From assembly GCA_028679405.1 (NCBI GenBank), contig JAJRBP010000225.1, positions 1 to 11,123 of the forward strand: DNA of 11,123 nt, in the 5' to 3' direction. Made by a program: the position numbers and the translations under genes. The notes beneath the pieces are model-generated. The model did no database searches, was not told where the DNA came from, and saw only the letters and a list, made by a program, of their open reading frames with translations. Source of the DNA: Methanoregulaceae archaeon. Lineage in GTDB: Archaea; Halobacteriota; Methanomicrobia; Methanomicrobiales; Methanospirillaceae. Positions 1-7,672 of this stretch are shown here, in pieces; position 1 is the first letter of the stretch, and every line of letters begins with the position of its first letter.

Positions 1-156
1 GAAATATTTACCGAGGGTTGAAGTTGTGTTTCCCTCGTAAACATGGACATCAGCAATCTGGGAAGCACTTTTTCCTGCAAATTTGTCAGGTGTGATATTA
101 TCCGCCTCAAGGTAGAGTTGAGGTGGATTTTTCATGGTAATGGTTACAGTTTCCAT
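1..156 (-). CDS. fwdC: Formylmethanofuran dehydrogenase subunit C, N-terminal fragment (cut by window edge)
   Basis: Only the first 52 codons are present; the gene continues beyond base 1. The fragment opens METVTITMKN and contains LYLEADNITPDKFAGKS at about residues 15-30, which I recognise as the conserved start of FwdC/FmdC. FwdC is the beta-helical structural subunit (usually about 270 residues) that packs against FwdA, FwdB and FwdD in the CO2-fixing core. The ATG at 156-154 is preceded by a strong GGAGGTG site, and the gene begins 14 nt after the fwdA stop, so it is the tenth and last visible gene of the operon. The repetitive C-terminal helix region cannot be inspected. Identity rests on the N-terminal motif plus position directly after fwdA, the usual DBAC order. 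Confidence 0.9.
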   Translation of the reverse strand, partial: METVTITMKNPPQLYLEADNITPDKFAGKSASQIADVHVYEGNTTSTLGKYF

Positions 157-162
157 TCTCCA

Positions 163-169
163 CACCTCC
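163..169 (-). promoter_or_regulatory. Ribosome binding site of fwdC
   Basis: The minus strand reads GGAGGTG, ending 6 nt before the fwdC ATG. It is the clearest Shine-Dalgarno match near this gene and sits in the short spacer right after the fwdA stop codon (173-171). It fixes the fwdC start, which matters because that gene is truncated here. Confidence 0.75.
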
Positions 170-170
170 C

Positions 171-1880
171 TTATGTAGCATCCACCTCAATGGCATACGG
201 GTTCGGCACAAAGTGGTGTCCAAGCGACTCATAATTCGCCTGCTTCACGCTGTAATACTTCAGGAACTTCTCGTTGATATCGCGCATCACCTGCGCGTTC
301 TCCTGAACCTTTGCATTCACCCAGAGGGTGCGCTTATTCCCGTTATTTACCACTTCCCCGTTCTTCACGACCTCGACTCCGGTCTTGAACACATGCGATG
401 CCAGGGAGAACGCTTTCTCGATCTCTTCGGGATCGCCTATCTTATCTGGATTCAGGTCATAAACCACGACATCAGCGTCCATGCCCGGTTTAAGCCCCCC
501 ATACATGTTGGAGAGACCAAGTGACTTTGCCGGACCAGCCCTTGTCATCATGGCAATTTCGTACAGGGACATTTCCTTGTCGAGGCTTGCCAGGGTTGAT
601 GCCGCGATCACCTTGTCGCTGTTCTTGAATGCCTTAAGCTGATCCTGCCGGGCTTTATCCGACATCAGCCACTTCATAATCCGTGGGTACCTGATGAAAG
701 GACCGGCATTCGGGTGGTCAGTAGTGATGAAGCAGCGCATTGGATCCTTGGCCATGAGTGCGAGTTCGAGGCCGATTGACCACTGGATTGCACATACCGA
801 GATGTTCGGGCTGTAAATATAGGGAACGAGACCCGATCCTGTCTCGAGCTCGACATCTATGTTTGCCCATTTCAGGTGGTTCAGTTCGGTCAGGTGGTGC
901 TCGAACGGCCCGTCGGCAGTCATCGTGGTGGTCTCGTCCAGGGTAACGTTTCCTGTATCGATCGTGATGTTCTTGTTCTTGTTGACGTAGTCCATAACCT
1001 CTTTAGCCTTGGACTCGAAGTTACCCCAGTTCTCTCCGCCGTAGGAGTGGAACTGCGTGTGGGTGAGGTGCATCACCTGCTCCCGGCCGAACTTGTTCTT
1101 CGCTTTGACACCTTCTGCAAGTTTCAGAGTGTCGAGCGTGATCGTGTAGTTGCCTGGAGTTCCGAGGCTGTTGGGATGAATGTGTATTGAATGGGGAAGC
1201 CCGAGGCGCTCGTTTGCATCGATCAGCCCCTTTATGATCTGAGCCGGGGTGATGTCGAAATATGGAACGGGATCGTGAATAGTGAGGCAGTTAAGCCCCC
1301 AGCCCCAGGCTTCGGTCCCACCGGGGTTCACCAACTTTATGGCGTATCCTTTCGTCGCGCGGAGCAACCAGGCACAGTACGCAGCGGTGTTTTCGATCTC
1401 ATTATTCTTGAGATATTCCATCACGAACCAGTTATTTCCGAATACAGGATATGCACCCTCGTCGATGATCGGGGTATCCCGCATCTCCTCGTGGGTGTGG
1501 CGGGAGAAGAGGGGGGGCATCGCGGCCTCCATGCAGGTGGTGTACCCCATTTTTGCATACTCATAACCGGTTTTGAAGGTGGTGGGGATTGAGAAACCGC
1601 CACCCATTCGCAGATTACCTTTTTTGGGAGTATACGTGAAGAGCTTGTCCTCAGGGCGGTAAATTCTCCCCATGTTCACCTTTGGTCCTGCTATATGGGC
1701 GTGTACTTCCACGGCACCTGCCATGACTGTCTTCCCTTTGGCATCGATCACCTTCGCCTTGGAAGAGACTTCGGTGTCCTTGACAATCTTTCCATCCTTG
1801 ATCGCGACGTCAGATTTGTCACCTTTAATTCCCTGGACGGGATCGAAGACATGCCCGTTCTTGATAATATATTCCGACAT
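171..1880 (-). CDS. fwdA: Formylmethanofuran dehydrogenase subunit A (amidohydrolase-type, binuclear metal site)
   Basis: Full-length 569-residue FwdA/FmdA, the amidohydrolase-superfamily subunit that condenses formate, made from CO2 at the FwdB metal site, with methanofuran to give formylmethanofuran. The N terminus has a small beta domain, then VEVHAHIAG with the metal-binding HxH pair at H60 and H62. The bridging lysine, carboxylated in the family, is K182 in YAIKLVNPGG. Further candidate ligands are H233/H235 (SIHIHPN) and H271/H274 (HLTHTQFH), and the catalytic aspartate is D388 in TTDHPN. These spacings agree, with a shift of 3-4 residues, with the K178 and D385 I recall for the Methanothermobacter wolfeii enzyme. 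The length is typical for the family. The ATG lies 2 nt after the fwdB stop, with a GGGGG-type site inside the end of fwdB, implying translational coupling. The protein is cytoplasmic. Confidence 0.96.
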   Translation of the reverse strand: MSEYIIKNGHVFDPVQGIKGDKSDVAIKDGKIVKDTEVSSKAKVIDAKGKTVMAGAVEVHAHIAGPKVNMGRIYRPEDKLFTYTPKKGNLRMGGGFSIPTTFKTGYEYAKMGYTTCMEAAMPPLFSRHTHEEMRDTPIIDEGAYPVFGNNWFVMEYLKNNEIENTAAYCAWLLRATKGYAIKLVNPGGTEAWGWGLNCLTIHDPVPYFDITPAQIIKGLIDANERLGLPHSIHIHPNSLGTPGNYTITLDTLKLAEGVKAKNKFGREQVMHLTHTQFHSYGGENWGNFESKAKEVMDYVNKNKNITIDTGNVTLDETTTMTADGPFEHHLTELNHLKWANIDVELETGSGLVPYIYSPNISVCAIQWSIGLELALMAKDPMRCFITTDHPNAGPFIRYPRIMKWLMSDKARQDQLKAFKNSDKVIAASTLASLDKEMSLYEIAMMTRAGPAKSLGLSNMYGGLKPGMDADVVVYDLNPDKIGDPEEIEKAFSLASHVFKTGVEVVKNGEVVNNGNKRTLWVNAKVQENAQVMRDINEKFLKYYSVKQANYESLGHHFVPNPYAIEVDAT

Positions 1881-1882
1881 GG

Positions 1883-3199
1883 TTATGCTGCCCCCTTGAG
1901 CTTTTTGACACGATCGCGGATTTTTGTCAGGAACTCCTCGTCGGTCAGCATCCCTTCGGGAGCATCGACGACCTTTCGCATATCAATCGGGACGTTGTCC
2001 ATCCGATAGGCATTGCCGCCGGTTTCGACCCCTACGAATGCGACAGGCACATGAAGTTTGCACACGCCTGCAGTCGGGGTCATGTGGGGATCGATACAGA
2101 CGGAGGGGAGTTTCGAGATCTGCCGGACGCAGCTGATCGGGAAGTGAGCCCCCGGATCGCTGGCAATGACAAACACTGCATCTGCCTCTCCGCGGGAGAG
2201 CAGGTCTATGGTGCTTGTGTCCCCCGGGTTATACCTGGCGAATCCACGCGTGAGATCTACTGAATAGGGGAAACCGAACTGCCATGCCAGCACCTCGCCG
2301 GACCCGGTCACATTATAGTGTCCACGCATTGGCATGATCGAGTACTTCGTGAACTCGTTGAGGTGCTTGGTAAGGGCGATCGCTTCATCGATGTTATGGT
2401 TCTTGGACAACGTCTGGGTCACGCCCATCCCGAAGAAGATGATACCGAAACGTCCGCTTTTAAGAACTTCGGCTACCTCGCGTATCTTCTCCTTGGGAAT
2501 GCCGGCGACCGTATCCGGGAGCCACTCTTCGTTCAGTGCGACCCTCAGGGCATTCAGGAGTTCATAGTCCCGCCCCTGCTCTATCTGCAGGTGGATATCT
2601 GCAAGTTTGGCCGTATCCGTGACCCGGGGGTCGACAACCACAAGCTTGCGGCTTTTGTGGCCCTTTCCGGTGAAAAATCCTCTTGGCACCCATGAATACC
2701 GTGACATATGCCTCGGGTGGGCATGGGCTGGGTTGCACCCCCAGAAGATCACACGGTCAGCGCGGTTCTTAATTTCGCCAAGTGTACATGATGGCAACCC
2801 GATATCCTGAACCGCAATCAAAGTGGTCCCATGGCAGACTGCTGCGGTGTTATCTACACAGGCTCCTACCATTTCGGCGATCTCGTGCCCAACGCTCTGC
2901 GCCTCGCAGTTCGTTGAACTCCAACCATACATTATGGGTTTTTTCGCCTTGGAAAGCATCTGCGCCGCGTATTCTGCGGCTTCATCGTAGCTTATTTCCT
3001 TCCATGTACCGTCGGCCTGCTGGAGCCTGGGCCGTGTGATACGGTCCTTTGCCTGGGAATGCAGGAATTTTTCTGCCCCGATCGCGCAGGCGTTGTATAC
3101 ATCGAGGATCTTCTTGCCGTCATCGCTCAGCGAGATCTCCAGATCATCACAAAGGGTTCCGCAGAAGGGACATATAACGTCCGTCATTGATTTCGTCAT
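1883..3199 (-). CDS. fwdB: Formylmethanofuran dehydrogenase subunit B (W/Mo-bispterin catalytic subunit)
   Basis: 438-residue FwdB/FmdB, the formate-dehydrogenase-like subunit that reduces CO2 to formate at a tungsten or molybdenum bis-pyranopterin centre. An N-terminal [4Fe-4S] site is visible as C10, C13, C17 (CPFCGTLCDD) and C38 (NACAIG). The probable metal ligand is C122 in AAVCHGTT. Its codon is TGC (2836-2834), so this is the cysteine form and not a selenocysteine form. The rest matches the molybdopterin oxidoreductase fold, for example RVIFWGCNPAHAHPRH and VVVDPRVTDTA. The sequence alone does not tell tungsten from molybdenum. The start is supported by GAGGTGA at 3206-3212, and its A is shared with the fwdD TGA (1-nt overlap). 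The molybdopterin-binding C-terminal domain is carried separately by FwdD, as usual in this family. Confidence 0.96.
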   Translation of the reverse strand: MTKSMTDVICPFCGTLCDDLEISLSDDGKKILDVYNACAIGAEKFLHSQAKDRITRPRLQQADGTWKEISYDEAAEYAAQMLSKAKKPIMYGWSSTNCEAQSVGHEIAEMVGACVDNTAAVCHGTTLIAVQDIGLPSCTLGEIKNRADRVIFWGCNPAHAHPRHMSRYSWVPRGFFTGKGHKSRKLVVVDPRVTDTAKLADIHLQIEQGRDYELLNALRVALNEEWLPDTVAGIPKEKIREVAEVLKSGRFGIIFFGMGVTQTLSKNHNIDEAIALTKHLNEFTKYSIMPMRGHYNVTGSGEVLAWQFGFPYSVDLTRGFARYNPGDTSTIDLLSRGEADAVFVIASDPGAHFPISCVRQISKLPSVCIDPHMTPTAGVCKLHVPVAFVGVETGGNAYRMDNVPIDMRKVVDAPEGMLTDEEFLTKIRDRVKKLKGAA

Positions 3200-3600
3200 C
3201 AGATCTCACCTCTGCACTTCTTCTGGACCAGTTCCACTGAATCAAAGATTGGCTCGTTCATCGCTGGCTCAACCTCGACAGGGGTCCCTTTGAAAGTTGG
3301 CATACCGGTTGAGTAGGTATTCGGGTTCACGACTGAATTTGCCCATGGTCCCATTGGTATAAAACCTACACCCGGGTGTGGCCCCTGGGTCGTCTCAATA
3401 GCCTTGACGACGACGTTTCCGTAACTGCTCGTAACACGGACGTTCGAGTTTTTCCAGATACCAAGTTTCTTCAAATCCGAGGAGTCCATCTCGATGATGC
3501 CGCAGGCTTTGGTATAGAGCGGTTTCTCCTTCCCGCCCTCCATCGCGACACCCTGCTGGATCGAACGGCCCGAAATAAGGTTGAGGGTAATCTTTCCCAT
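3199..3600 (-). CDS. fwdD: Formylmethanofuran dehydrogenase subunit D (molybdopterin-dinucleotide-binding domain)
   Basis: 133-residue FwdD/FmdD. It corresponds to the C-terminal molybdopterin-dinucleotide-binding domain that in ordinary formate dehydrogenases is fused to the catalytic chain, and it completes the pterin pocket of FwdB. Recognisable features are the opening ITLNLISGRSIQQG, a beta-barrel stretch with DLKKLGIWKNSNVRV at about 42-56, and the conserved FIPMGPWANSVVNPNTY run at about 80-96. It begins 12 nt after the mvhD stop with an AGGGG site and overlaps fwdB by one base (TGATG), a typical sign of coupled translation. Length and neighbours are normal for the family. Confidence 0.94.
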   Translation of the reverse strand: MGKITLNLISGRSIQQGVAMEGGKEKPLYTKACGIIEMDSSDLKKLGIWKNSNVRVTSSYGNVVVKAIETTQGPHPGVGFIPMGPWANSVVNPNTYSTGMPTFKGTPVEVEPAMNEPIFDSVELVQKKCRGEI

Positions 3601-3612
3601 GTTTCAGGCCCC

Positions 3613-4035
3613 TTACTGTCTCAGTTCCGTGAGCGGACTCGGACCGAGCTCGTGAATGGTTTTTACCACATCTTCGATGACCTTTGCCCATTTTGCACCC
3701 TCTGATGCTGAAACGAAAGTCATCCGGAGACGCCGGTCCTCCAGACCAATATTCTTGAGCAGGCTCTTGACGAGGAACATCCGCTTCGCCGCTTTGTAGT
3801 TCCCCTCAAGGTAGTGGCAGTCGCCGAAATGGCACCCTGAAACGAGTACCCCGTCGGCACCATCAGAGAATGCCTTCATGATAAAGAGGGGGTCTACCCT
3901 GCCGGTGCACATCAGTCGGACAATCCTGATATCGGGTGGATACTGGGTTCTCGCACTCCCTGCGAGGTCAGCTCCTGCATACGAACACCAGTTGCAGACA
4001 ATCCCGAGTATCTTTGGCTTCCATTCTTCGGCCAT
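3613..4035 (-). CDS. mvhD: F420-non-reducing hydrogenase iron-sulfur subunit D (MvhD; electron adaptor to HdrA)
   Basis: 140-residue MvhD, the small [2Fe-2S] protein that passes electrons from a hydrogenase or formate dehydrogenase to the bifurcating FAD of HdrA. Five family cysteines are visible: C14 and C17 (VCNWCSYAGAD), C43 (RLMCTGRVD), and C68 and C73 (SGCHFGDCHY). The segment RLMCTGRVDPLFIMKAF is diagnostic of MvhD. The ATG directly abuts the hdrA stop (TAAATG), with a GGGGGGAG site inside the end of hdrA, so the two are probably made together. MvhA and MvhG, the NiFe hydrogenase subunits that give the protein its name, are absent from this operon. MvhD probably serves formate dehydrogenase or another hydrogenase here, which is inference. 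Confidence 0.94.
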   Translation of the reverse strand: MAEEWKPKILGIVCNWCSYAGADLAGSARTQYPPDIRIVRLMCTGRVDPLFIMKAFSDGADGVLVSGCHFGDCHYLEGNYKAAKRMFLVKSLLKNIGLEDRRLRMTFVSASEGAKWAKVIEDVVKTIHELGPSPLTELRQ

Positions 4036-6150
4036 TTACTGCTCCCCCCCGAGAAGGAATGCATCGATCTGAGCCATAATCTGGGGGGTTGCGAAGTGCT
4101 GCATCCAGATCGCACCGCCGGGGCAGAACCCTCCACAGGTTCCACACCCTTTGCATTTCGCCTCGGTCACCTGCATTACCTTGCGTCCTTCTTTCTCGAC
4201 AAGGGCGAGGGCGGTGTAGGGGCAAAGGTTCACGCAAAGACCACAACCTGCACATTTCTCTTCCATGCACTGGGCGAAGTAGGGTTCGAGCTCAACCTCT
4301 CCTTTGTGGATCGGTATACTTGCTGCCGAGGCTGCACCTTCTGCCGATGCAACAGTATCAGGGATGTCCTTTGGACCCTGGCAAACCCCTGCCAGGAAGA
4401 CACCTGCCGTTGTTGTTCCGCACGGGTTCAACTTCGGGTGAGCCTCAAGGAGCCAGCCGTCCATCGAACAGGAGACTCCGAAGAGTTTCCGGGTCCGGTT
4501 GGTATCCTCTGACGGCTGGACTGCAGCTGCCAACACCACCATGTCGAAGTCGATCTGGACAGGGCGGTCGAGCAGGGTGTCATCGGCAAAGACGGTCAGG
4601 TTCTTAGTCTCCGGATTCTCGAGGATGTGTGAGACACGACCCCGGATAAATTTCGCCCCTTCATCCTGGATACGATAATAGAACTCCTCGTACGCCTTCC
4701 CGAATGACCTGATGTCCATGTAGAAGATGTAGGGTATGACACCTGGGATCTTCTCGATGATCTGGTGCGCATGCTTGAGCGAATACATGCAGCAGAACCT
4801 GGAACAGTACGGTTTTCCGACACCGGTGTTGTCACGGGATCCGGCACAAAGGACGAACGCGACTTTCTTGGGTGTCACGCCATCGCTCGGGCGGACGAGA
4901 TGGCCGCCTGTCGGTCCGGAAGCGCAGATCAGCCTTTCAAACTCGAGGCTGGTGACGACATTGTCGAATTTCTTGTAACCCCATTCCTCTTTCTTCTCGA
5001 TGGGGAAGAGATCAAACCCGACTGCCAGGATAGCCGTCCCTACCTTCACTTTCTCGAATTCGTCCTTCATCTCGAGGTCGATTGCTTTCTTGTCACCGCA
5101 TGAGGTCACACAAAGGCCGCACTTGATGCAGGACTCAAAATCGATGGTGTAGATGAGTGGGACGACCTGCGGATGGTAGATATAGATAGCTTTCCGCGGT
5201 TTCATTCCCATTTCGAACGGATTCGGCTGGACGACAGGACAGACGCCTTCGCAATCCCCGCAACCGTTACAGCCTCCTCCGACGATTCCTTTGGCCTCGG
5301 CTTCCTTTGGCGTCAGGACTCCGCGGGCTTTTTTCCGAAGAGTAATATCAAAATTACCGATGAAACCTTCGACCGAGTCGACCTCGGTGTAGGTCATCAG
5401 GTTGATGTTCGGCGCCCTGCCGACGTCCACCATCTTTGGTGTGAGGATGCACTGCGAACAGTCGAGTGTCGGGAAGGTCTTGTCGAGCTGGGACATCCTG
5501 CCACCGATGGTCGGGCTCTTCTCGATGAGGTAGGTCTTGATCCCGGCATTTGCCAGGTCGAGAGCTGCCTGCATTCCGGCGACCCCTGCTCCGACGACCA
5601 TTGCGGTCTTTTCGACCTTGACGGCCTTCGGGAAGAGATCCTGGAGGAGCGACGCCTTGGCGACTGCGATGCGTACTGCGTCCTTTGCTTTGGACGTTGC
5701 ACCCTCGCGGTCGTGCATATGTACCCATGCATTCTGCTCGCGGATGTTCGCCATTTCAAACCTGAATGGGTTCAATCCGCCTTCCTTTGTGGCGGTCCTG
5801 AATGTCGGTTCGTGAAGGCGCGGTGAGCAGGCCGCAACGACGATTCCGGTGAGACCTTTTTCCTTGATTGCATCCTCGATCTTCTTCTGTCCGGGTGTCG
5901 AGCACTGGTACTGGTAATTATCGACATGCGCGACATTCGGCAATGTAGCCGCATATTCCTGGACGGCCTTGATATCAATCGATCCTGCGATGTTGGTACC
6001 GCAGTGGCAGATAAATACCCCGACTTTCGCCTGTTTCTGGGGCGCCGCAGGCGAAGCTGCGGGAGATGCAGCCTGGGAAGTCGCCGCTGCCGCCGCCTTT
6101 TTTGTCTCTTTCTTTGCGGAAGTTTCCTTTTTTGTCTTCTTCTCTACCAT
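4036..6150 (-). CDS. hdrA: CoB-CoM heterodisulfide reductase subunit A (electron-bifurcating flavoprotein) with Lys/Ala/Pro-rich N-terminal tail
   Basis: 704-residue HdrA, which carries the bifurcating FAD. It takes electron pairs through MvhD, sends one towards HdrBC and the heterodisulfide, and the other to a low-potential acceptor such as ferredoxin or Fwd. Visible parts are the N-terminal HdrA domain (VGVFICHCGTNIAG, about 43-56), the Rossmann FAD motif VVGAGVAG (185-192), and four-cysteine cluster motifs at C294/C297/C300/C304 (plus C231/C234 nearby), C341/C344/C347/C351, C633/C636/C639/C643 and C666/C669/C672/C676. The RFCCMYS segment has two cysteines, so there is no selenocysteine. 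The start is the ATG at 6150, not an upstream in-frame ATG at 6216, because GAGGTG precedes 6150 and the longer form would overlap hdrB by 56 nt with non-conserved sequence. Residues 1 to about 40 form an unusual low-complexity tail. Confidence 0.96.
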   Translation of the reverse strand: MVEKKTKKETSAKKETKKAAAAATSQAASPAASPAAPQKQAKVGVFICHCGTNIAGSIDIKAVQEYAATLPNVAHVDNYQYQCSTPGQKKIEDAIKEKGLTGIVVAACSPRLHEPTFRTATKEGGLNPFRFEMANIREQNAWVHMHDREGATSKAKDAVRIAVAKASLLQDLFPKAVKVEKTAMVVGAGVAGMQAALDLANAGIKTYLIEKSPTIGGRMSQLDKTFPTLDCSQCILTPKMVDVGRAPNINLMTYTEVDSVEGFIGNFDITLRKKARGVLTPKEAEAKGIVGGGCNGCGDCEGVCPVVQPNPFEMGMKPRKAIYIYHPQVVPLIYTIDFESCIKCGLCVTSCGDKKAIDLEMKDEFEKVKVGTAILAVGFDLFPIEKKEEWGYKKFDNVVTSLEFERLICASGPTGGHLVRPSDGVTPKKVAFVLCAGSRDNTGVGKPYCSRFCCMYSLKHAHQIIEKIPGVIPYIFYMDIRSFGKAYEEFYYRIQDEGAKFIRGRVSHILENPETKNLTVFADDTLLDRPVQIDFDMVVLAAAVQPSEDTNRTRKLFGVSCSMDGWLLEAHPKLNPCGTTTAGVFLAGVCQGPKDIPDTVASAEGAASAASIPIHKGEVELEPYFAQCMEEKCAGCGLCVNLCPYTALALVEKEGRKVMQVTEAKCKGCGTCGGFCPGGAIWMQHFATPQIMAQIDAFLLGGEQ

Positions 6151-6156
6151 GGTCTG

Positions 6157-6162
6157 CACCTC
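6157..6162 (-). promoter_or_regulatory. Ribosome binding site deciding the hdrA start
   Basis: The minus strand reads GAGGTG, 6 nt before the ATG at 6150, and overlaps the hdrB stop codon TGA (6163-6161). It supports the 704-residue start over the upstream ATG at 6216, which lies inside hdrB. Confidence 0.7.
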
Positions 6163-7075
6163 AGAGGACCTTCTGCAGGAACGGCTCGCAGCTGATCCCA
6201 TGAAGATCAAGCGCAAGTTCCTGCGGGCTCATTCCCTGGGCAAGTCCGAGGAGTTCGCTGTAATGGAGCACCGGGAGATTATAAACGGCCCCGAACTTCT
6301 CCTGTATCTCAATCTGGCCGCGGTCGAACTGGAGCTGACAGAACGGACAGATATCGGTCAATGCATCGATACCGACATCCTTCAGGTTAAGCAGCTTCTC
6401 GTTGGTGATATCGAGCGAGTGTACGATATCGTATCCGCGGACGCCACCGCCGGCACCGCAACAGAGCATTTTATACCTGTATTCAACAGGTTCTGCGCCG
6501 AGTGCGGCCACCATCTCTTCCATCCACGTCGGGCCCTCGGTATTCAGCATTTCCTGGTGCGCGAATTCCCGGTCCTTTTTCGGCTTGATGAGGTGGCAAC
6601 CGTAATGAACGGCAATCCTGGTGCCTGTAAGTGGGTTTGTCACGCTCTCGCGTATCTTCTCGACACCTGCAATCATTGGGTCATAAAGGAGTTCGGCGAG
6701 GTGGTAGACGTTGATCGTCCCCTTGTATTCCATGTCGACTTCCTTGAGGACCTCGTTGACGCCGTCACGGAGATCGTCATTGTGCTTGAGCTTGTGGTTG
6801 ACCTCCCAGATTGACTTGTAACACCCGTTGCAGACGAGTGCGATGTCTGTTTTCATCTGTTCTGCAAGCACGAGGTTCCGGGCTGCCATTGCATAAAAGA
6901 CGTTCAGATCGATCGAACCGAACGCACCCGGTGCCGGGCAGCAGCTTGCTCCTTTCAAGGGAACGAGGTCTATCCCGAGTTTTTTGCTCGTCTTGATGGC
7001 GGCCGCTTCTACACCGGGATACCGGTTCGGAGCGATGCAGCCGAGGTAAAATGCGTATGTGTGCTTCGCGTCCAT
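6161..7075 (-). CDS. hdrB: CoB-CoM heterodisulfide reductase subunit B (catalytic, two CCG domains)
   Basis: 304-residue HdrB, which binds and reduces the CoM-S-S-CoB heterodisulfide at two non-cubane [4Fe-4S] clusters. Both cysteine-rich CCG domains are intact: C13, C45-C46, C82 and C85 in the first, and C160, C205-C206 (LCCGAGGG), C243 and C246 (CPFCQLQFD) in the second. This fits the CX31CCX35CXXC pattern of the family. I choose the ATG at 7075, which puts YAFYLGCIAPNRYPG near the N terminus as in other HdrB proteins. The in-frame ATG at 7114 adds 13 non-conserved residues inside the end of hdrC. The gap to the hdrC stop is 4 nt, with a weak GAGGG upstream. HdrB works with HdrC in the cytoplasmic HdrABC complex. 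Confidence 0.96.
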   Translation of the reverse strand: MDAKHTYAFYLGCIAPNRYPGVEAAAIKTSKKLGIDLVPLKGASCCPAPGAFGSIDLNVFYAMAARNLVLAEQMKTDIALVCNGCYKSIWEVNHKLKHNDDLRDGVNEVLKEVDMEYKGTINVYHLAELLYDPMIAGVEKIRESVTNPLTGTRIAVHYGCHLIKPKKDREFAHQEMLNTEGPTWMEEMVAALGAEPVEYRYKMLCCGAGGGVRGYDIVHSLDITNEKLLNLKDVGIDALTDICPFCQLQFDRGQIEIQEKFGAVYNLPVLHYSELLGLAQGMSPQELALDLHGISCEPFLQKVL

Positions 7076-7079
7076 ATAA

Positions 7080-7661
7080 TCAGCCCTCTGCTTCTTTGAT
7101 GATCCGGTCGGCATTTTCCTTCAGTTTGTAGTGATCAATGATCTTCTGGATGCCCTTGATATATTCCGGATACATATGGGTGGTCGGGGGATCTGCGGTA
7201 AGTCCTAGTTTCACCCTTGCTGCCCTGTTGACATCATTATTCGGGACGCCATGCCCGCTCTTATAAATTGCCTGCACGGTCTTGAGGAAATTGATCGGTA
7301 TGATATCGCGCTTGAACGCAAGGTTCCTCATTGCCATGATCGTATCTGTTGGCGCAATGTCTCTCGGGCACCTGTCCGTGCAACTGTAACAGGTCGTACA
7401 GAGCCAGAGATCAGGGTCGGTCAGTGCTTCATTCTCAAGTCCAAGCACAACCCTCCTTACAAATTTGCGAATACGATATGAGCTTCTCGGTGCTGACGGA
7501 CAAGATGATGTACAGGTCCCGCACTGGAAACACATGTGGGGGATGGTCCGCGAGATCTCTTCCACGGTTTTCGTGAATTGTGGATTAGAATCGTCAGCGT
7601 GGAGCGCCCGGTCCCTGAGTTTTGTCTCCAGTGCTTCTGGATACCCTTTTGCTTTCGCCAT
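7080..7661 (-). CDS. hdrC: CoB-CoM heterodisulfide reductase subunit C (two [4Fe-4S] electron relay)
   Basis: 193-residue HdrC, the ferredoxin-like subunit that carries electrons from HdrA to the HdrB active site. Two four-cysteine motifs are complete: C44/C47/C50/C54 (MCFQCGTCTSSCP) and C88/C91/C94/C98 (CTTCYSCTDRCP). The sequence between and after them (SSYRIRKFVRRVVLGLE, then DIAPTDTIMAMRNLAFKRDI) is typical of HdrC. The start is supported by GAGGG overlapping the TGA of fwdF; the spacer is 11 nt. Its place directly after the polyferredoxin gene fwdF, rather than next to a separate hdr promoter, is the point where the fwd and hdr sets join. Confidence 0.95.
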   Translation of the reverse strand: MAKAKGYPEALETKLRDRALHADDSNPQFTKTVEEISRTIPHMCFQCGTCTSSCPSAPRSSYRIRKFVRRVVLGLENEALTDPDLWLCTTCYSCTDRCPRDIAPTDTIMAMRNLAFKRDIIPINFLKTVQAIYKSGHGVPNNDVNRAARVKLGLTADPPTTHMYPEYIKGIQKIIDHYKLKENADRIIKEAEG

Positions 7662-7672
7662 GTTTTAATCCC

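Noticed and set aside
2834..2836. Selenocysteine at the FwdB metal ligand
   Set aside because: The codon reads TGC, not TGA, so this is the cysteine form; hdrA also has no in-frame TGA.
5173..5826. 217-codon open frame on the plus strand
   Set aside because: Antisense shadow of hdrA with no recognisable motif.
6151..6216. Upstream in-frame ATG extending hdrA by 22 residues
   Set aside because: The added residues lie inside hdrB, are not HdrA-like, and the good GAGGTG site serves the ATG at 6150.
5969..6814. 281-codon open frame on the plus strand across the hdrA/hdrB junction
   Set aside because: It is antisense to two strongly conserved genes, shows no recognisable domain, and is explained by the codon use of the real genes.
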